NCBI GenBank assembly: GCA_017543645.1
Contig: JAFYFR010000050.1
Location: forward strand, 1-17,203
DNA length: 17,203 nt
Source of the DNA: Bacteroidales bacterium
Lineage (GTDB): Bacteria; Bacteroidota; Bacteroidia; Bacteroidales; UBA3824
Direction: 5' to 3'
Below, piece after piece: positions 14,189 to 17,203 of this stretch. Position 1 is the first letter of the stretch, and each line of letters starts with the position of its first letter. The translations under genes were made by a program, and so were the position numbers. The notes beneath the pieces were generated by a model, which saw only the letters and a program-made list of their open reading frames with translations, was not told the DNA's origin and searched no databases.

Positions 14189-15571
14189 ATGACAAAAGAC
14201 GAACTGAAAAAACTTATGATGGATAGAAAAAACGCCTCGCTTTTGCTTGACGACAAGGAGATTGACAAGGCGTTTAAGTTTTGCGAAGGCTACAAAGACT
14301 TTATGTCGAAGGCCAAAACCGAACGCGAAATTAATATTTTCGCTATTGAAGCCGCTAAGAAAAAGGGTTTCAAAGAGTTCCATTTTGGCGACAAGGTTAA
14401 AGCCGGCGACAAAATCTATTTCGACAACCGTGGCAAGGCTGTTATTCTTGCCGTTATCGGCTCAGAAGATATTGCAAAAGGCACTAATATCACCGCCGCC
14501 CATATCGATTCGCCCCGTTTAGACCTTAAAGAAAATCCGCTTTACGAACAAGAAGAACTCGCTCTCTTTAAAACCCATTACTACGGTGGTATAAAAAAAT
14601 ATCAGTGGACAACCGTGCCGCTTTCGCTTCACGGCGTAATTATCAAGGCTAACGGTGAAAAAATTACCGTTAACATCGGCGAAGATGATGGCGACCCTGT
14701 TTTTGTGGTTACCGACCTTTTGCCTCACTTGGCTCAAAATCAGATGAAACGTCCCGCTCCCGAAATTATTAAGGGCGAGGAACTTAATATTCTTATCGGC
14801 GCAAATTGCATCAAGGGCGAAGACCTCAGCAACCGCGTAAAAGCCAATGTGTTAGATATTTTGAATAAAAAATACGGCATTGTAGAATCCGACCTCTTGA
14901 ACGCCGAACTCGAAGCCGTGCCTACTTACAAGCCCAAAGACGTTGGTTTTGACCGCAGTATGGTGGGCGCTTACGGACACGACGACAAGGTGTGCGCTTA
15001 TCCCGAACTGATGGCTATTCTCGACATCAAAAAACCGAAAAAGACCGCTATTGCAGTGCTCACCGACAAGGAAGAGACCGGCAGCGACGGTAACACTGGC
15101 TTGAATTCTTCTTACCTTAAATATTTTATCGAAGACCTCGCCGCCACTCTCGGTGCCAATCCGCGTCAGGTTTTCAGCAATTCTAAATGTCTGAGCGCCG
15201 ACGTTAACTCGGCTTTCGACCCCACTTTCCCCGATGTTTTTGAAAAAGCAAACTCGTCGTTTATCAATTACGGAGTGGTTGTAACCAAGTTTACGGGTTC
15301 GCGCGGCAAGTCGGGCACAAGCGATGCCAATGCAGAGTTTGTGGCTGAAATTCACCACCTTTTCGACAAGGAGAAAGTTATTTGGCAAAACGGCGAACTT
15401 GGTCGCGTAGACCTTGGCGGCGGCGGCACAGTTGCCCTCTATATGGCAAATCTCAATATCGACACCATTGATGTTGGCGTGCCTGTGCTTTCGATGCACG
15501 CGCCGTTTGAAATCGTCTCTAAATTAGATACTTATATGGCATACAAAGCGTTCTATGTATTCCAAAAGTAA
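14189..15571 (+). CDS. M18 family metallo-aminopeptidase
   Basis: Cytoplasmic zinc aminopeptidase of the M18 (aspartyl aminopeptidase / aminopeptidase I) family, releasing N-terminal residues from peptides. Its 460 residues are full length, and the family's dinuclear metal site is visible: H105 with D107 in AAHIDSPRLDLKENPLYE, D265 in YGHDDKVCAY, the E295-E296 pair in TDKEETGSDGNTG, D338 in SADVNSAFD and H437 in SMHAPFEIVSK. The start at ATG 14189 lies 33 bases after the AAA/nuclease stop in an AT-rich leader. The last 17 bases overlap the next gene, so the two are probably translationally coupled, although the products have no obvious shared task. No organelle or export signal is present. 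Substrate preference (acidic or other residues) cannot be read from the sequence. Confidence 0.95.
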   Translation: MTKDELKKLMMDRKNASLLLDDKEIDKAFKFCEGYKDFMSKAKTEREINIFAIEAAKKKGFKEFHFGDKVKAGDKIYFDNRGKAVILAVIGSEDIAKGTNITAAHIDSPRLDLKENPLYEQEELALFKTHYYGGIKKYQWTTVPLSLHGVIIKANGEKITVNIGEDDGDPVFVVTDLLPHLAQNQMKRPAPEIIKGEELNILIGANCIKGEDLSNRVKANVLDILNKKYGIVESDLLNAELEAVPTYKPKDVGFDRSMVGAYGHDDKVCAYPELMAILDIKKPKKTAIAVLTDKEETGSDGNTGLNSSYLKYFIEDLAATLGANPRQVFSNSKCLSADVNSAFDPTFPDVFEKANSSFINYGVVVTKFTGSRGKSGTSDANAEFVAEIHHLFDKEKVIWQNGELGRVDLGGGGTVALYMANLNIDTIDVGVPVLSMHAPFEIVSKLDTYMAYKAFYVFQK

Positions 15572-16616
15572 ATATAGCGACGCAGAAGTCCTCAGATGTC
15601 CGGCGTGCGGGGCCAACATTGTCTATTCGCCTGTTACAGGGCGGTGGACGTGTTCCTCGTGCGGCGGAACATTTACCGAGGATGATTTTAAAAACGCTGC
15701 TAATGAGAATGTTGCGGCTGAGGTTAAGCCCTCTGTCACTGAATCTTCGCACCCCGAATTAGATGTTTTTAGATGTCAGAGTTGCGGAGCGGAACTTGTT
15801 ACCGACTCCAACACCGCAGCCACGTTTTGCGCCTATTGCGGTAGCGCCGACATTATCAAAGAGCGTTTGCAGGGCGAATACCGTCCCGATTATGTTTTGC
15901 CATTTACCATCAGTAAAGACGAGGCATTAAACTGTTACACAAAGCATTGCAAAAAAGCGAGTTTTGTGCCCGGAGGTTTTTTCGACCAAAGGAATGTAAA
16001 AATTCAAGGCATATACGTTCCGTTCTGCCTTTACAGCGGACGATCCGAAGGCACTGTAACGGGTAAATACGAAACCACATCGCCTACAAACAGCAATATG
16101 TTAGATATTCACAGTTATGTGCGCAGCGGACGAATGGATTTTGCACGTATTCCCGCTGATGTAAGCAAAAAAATGGACGATGCTCTGATGGATTCTATCG
16201 AACCGTTTGATTTTAACCAACTTAAAGAGTTTAATTACGCCTATCTGTCGGGTTTTCTTGCCGAAAAATACGACGTGGAGCGCGAAGGTAGTGAACAGTT
16301 GCAACGTGTGGCATCGCGTATGGAATCGTCGCTCAAAAGTAAACTCACAAAAAGTTCCGATTTTAAAACAACGGAAATGAAAATCGAATTTCCTACCATC
16401 GAATATGTTTTGATGCCGGTGTGGATGCTTAGCGTTGAGTATAAAGGCACAGAATATCATTTTGCAATCAACGGACAATCAGGCACTACCGAAGGATTTT
16501 TGCCTTGCGAGCCAAGCAAAAAATGGCTTTGGTTCTTTATTCTAACCATTTCGATTTCGGCAGTGATAATTGTGCCACTTTATTTCTTTATTGTTTGGTT
16601 GTTTAATAATGCTTGA
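15555..16616 (+). CDS. Double zinc-ribbon membrane protein
   Basis: Protein of unknown function with two N-terminal zinc ribbons: C15-x2-C18 with C33-x2-C36, and C74-x2-C77 with C92-x2-C95. Both look able to bind Zn. The first resembles a TFIIB/rubredoxin-type knuckle (CPACGANIVYSPVTGRWTCSSCGG). A middle domain (about 105-320) of mixed structure follows, then a single hydrophobic helix at about 325-350 near the C terminus, so the ribbons should be cytoplasmic. Zinc-ribbon proteins of this build are often found beside TPM-, LemA- or SPFH-domain genes, and a TPM gene indeed follows after 3 bases. The start at 15555 lies within the end of the aminopeptidase gene (17-base overlap, different frame). 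No catalytic residues are recognised. Confidence 0.85.
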   Translation: MYSKSKYSDAEVLRCPACGANIVYSPVTGRWTCSSCGGTFTEDDFKNAANENVAAEVKPSVTESSHPELDVFRCQSCGAELVTDSNTAATFCAYCGSADIIKERLQGEYRPDYVLPFTISKDEALNCYTKHCKKASFVPGGFFDQRNVKIQGIYVPFCLYSGRSEGTVTGKYETTSPTNSNMLDIHSYVRSGRMDFARIPADVSKKMDDALMDSIEPFDFNQLKEFNYAYLSGFLAEKYDVEREGSEQLQRVASRMESSLKSKLTKSSDFKTTEMKIEFPTIEYVLMPVWMLSVEYKGTEYHFAINGQSGTTEGFLPCEPSKKWLWFFILTISISAVIIVPLYFFIVWLFNNA

Positions 16617-16619
16617 TGT

Positions 16620-17203
16620 ATGGAAGAAGATACAAAAAAAACGCTTGTTGGTTGTGGAATTTTCCTCGTGTTTATGGGATTATTAACTTGGGGAATAATT
16701 TGGCTTATAGGTTATATAGATTCATTGCCCGACGAAAGCAGCAATTCTGCAATTTCTGCCGTTCATGTTGCACCCGATACACTTGATTATCAAAGCGGTT
16801 GGGAAAAATATGTGGTAGCACGCCGCAATTCATCAGATTATCATATTTCTAAGAAATTTATCACAGATTCGTTGACAAATTCTAAGATTTCCGCCGCAAT
16901 GACTACCCCGTATGTGGATTCGTCGTTAAAAGTGTACGATGCAGCTGGATTGTTGGGCGTTTCGGAGTATGAAATGGTGCAACGCCGTGTTAAACAGTTT
17001 ATAAATTCCACGGGTTTGGATATGGCAATTGTTACCACCGATTTTAACCCCAAAAAAGCCGGAAACGGTAATCAACCTTGGGAGGAATTTGCCATAGATT
17101 TTTATGAATACAACGATTTTGGTACGGGCGCAACCACAAAATATGGTTACAATGGCGTTGTAATGGCAATAGATATGCAATACCGCGCTGTAAGCGTTTT
17201 TGA
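16620..17203 (+). CDS. TPM-domain (YgcG-like) membrane protein, truncated by window end
   Basis: Open frame from ATG 16620 to the window edge, 194 codons with no stop. The product starts with a short charged segment and one hydrophobic helix (about 10-32), then a low-complexity linker, then a TPM-like domain from about residue 97: VYDAAGLLGVSEYEMVQRRV, a strand LDMAIVTTDFN, and YNDFGTGATTKYGYNGVVMAIDMQYRAVSVF. These match the N-terminal half or more of the TPM (YgcG/Psb32-type) fold, a membrane-associated domain reported to have phosphatase activity in plants but unproven in bacteria. It begins 3 bases after the zinc-ribbon gene and shares its orientation, so they are almost certainly cotranscribed. 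Another ATG overlaps the previous stop (16616-16618) but is in a different frame. The C terminus, including any further helix, is outside the window. Confidence 0.82.
   Translation, partial: MEEDTKKTLVGCGIFLVFMGLLTWGIIWLIGYIDSLPDESSNSAISAVHVAPDTLDYQSGWEKYVVARRNSSDYHISKKFITDSLTNSKISAAMTTPYVDSSLKVYDAAGLLGVSEYEMVQRRVKQFINSTGLDMAIVTTDFNPKKAGNGNQPWEEFAIDFYEYNDFGTGATTKYGYNGVVMAIDMQYRAVSVF

Noticed and set aside
14852..15499. 215-codon open frame on the minus strand inside the aminopeptidase gene
   Set aside because: Antisense to intact M18 catalytic motifs, with no domain of its own.

Overview
The window looks like chromosomal DNA of a Bacteroidota organism, most likely order Bacteroidales. Evidence: promoter-like TATCTTTG boxes (the Bacteroides-type TAnnTTTG -7 element), A-rich leaders with no clear Shine-Dalgarno sequence, signal peptides cleaved just before Gln, and family content typical of the group (DUF1573, AAA-ATPase-like/PD-(D/E)XK proteins, a ppdK-type pyruvate phosphate dikinase, M18 aminopeptidase). 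The genus cannot be fixed from the sequence. I see no tRNA, rRNA, CRISPR array, insertion sequence or integrase, and no gene-free stretch longer than about 270 bases.

Layout. 1-1150: the C-terminal 362 residues of pyruvate phosphate dikinase and its terminator. 1246-3032: a SulP anion transporter with a STAS domain. 3035-4174 (minus): a voltage-gated-type cation channel that meets SulP tail to tail with a 2-base gap. 4311-5150: an aldo/keto reductase. 5171-6237: two small exported, beta-barrel-like proteins facing each other across a terminator palindrome. 6281-7405: a stand-alone B3/B4 (PheRS-type) domain protein and a DUF1573 lipid-free exported protein, convergent over a bidirectional hairpin. 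7561-9620: a membrane-anchored nucleotide-sugar 4,6-dehydratase. 9653-12395: an alkaline phosphatase lipoprotein and a YibE/F membrane protein in one operon. 12458-14155: an AAA-ATPase-like/PD-(D/E)XK protein with its own promoter. 14189-17203: an M18 aminopeptidase, a double zinc-ribbon membrane protein and a truncated TPM-domain protein, tightly packed and probably one transcription unit.

Most genes are housekeeping or envelope functions rather than one coherent system. The part most worth attention is the channel at 3035-4174. It has a complete voltage sensor (five Arg at three-residue spacing), a C-terminal coiled coil, and a selectivity filter TMDDWMN that resembles calcium-selective rather than sodium-selective bacterial channels. 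It also has an unusual cytoplasmic N-terminal domain built from three repeats with exact 36-residue spacing. A second point of interest is the aminopeptidase / zinc-ribbon / TPM group at the right edge, whose last gene continues beyond the window.

Three starts were moved downstream of the longest reading frames (channel to 4174, minus-strand barrel protein to 6237, phosphatase to 9717). In each case the longer frame begins with TTG or GTG. For the phosphatase the extension lies on top of a promoter-like sequence, and for the phosphatase and the barrel protein the downstream ATG opens directly into a signal peptide.
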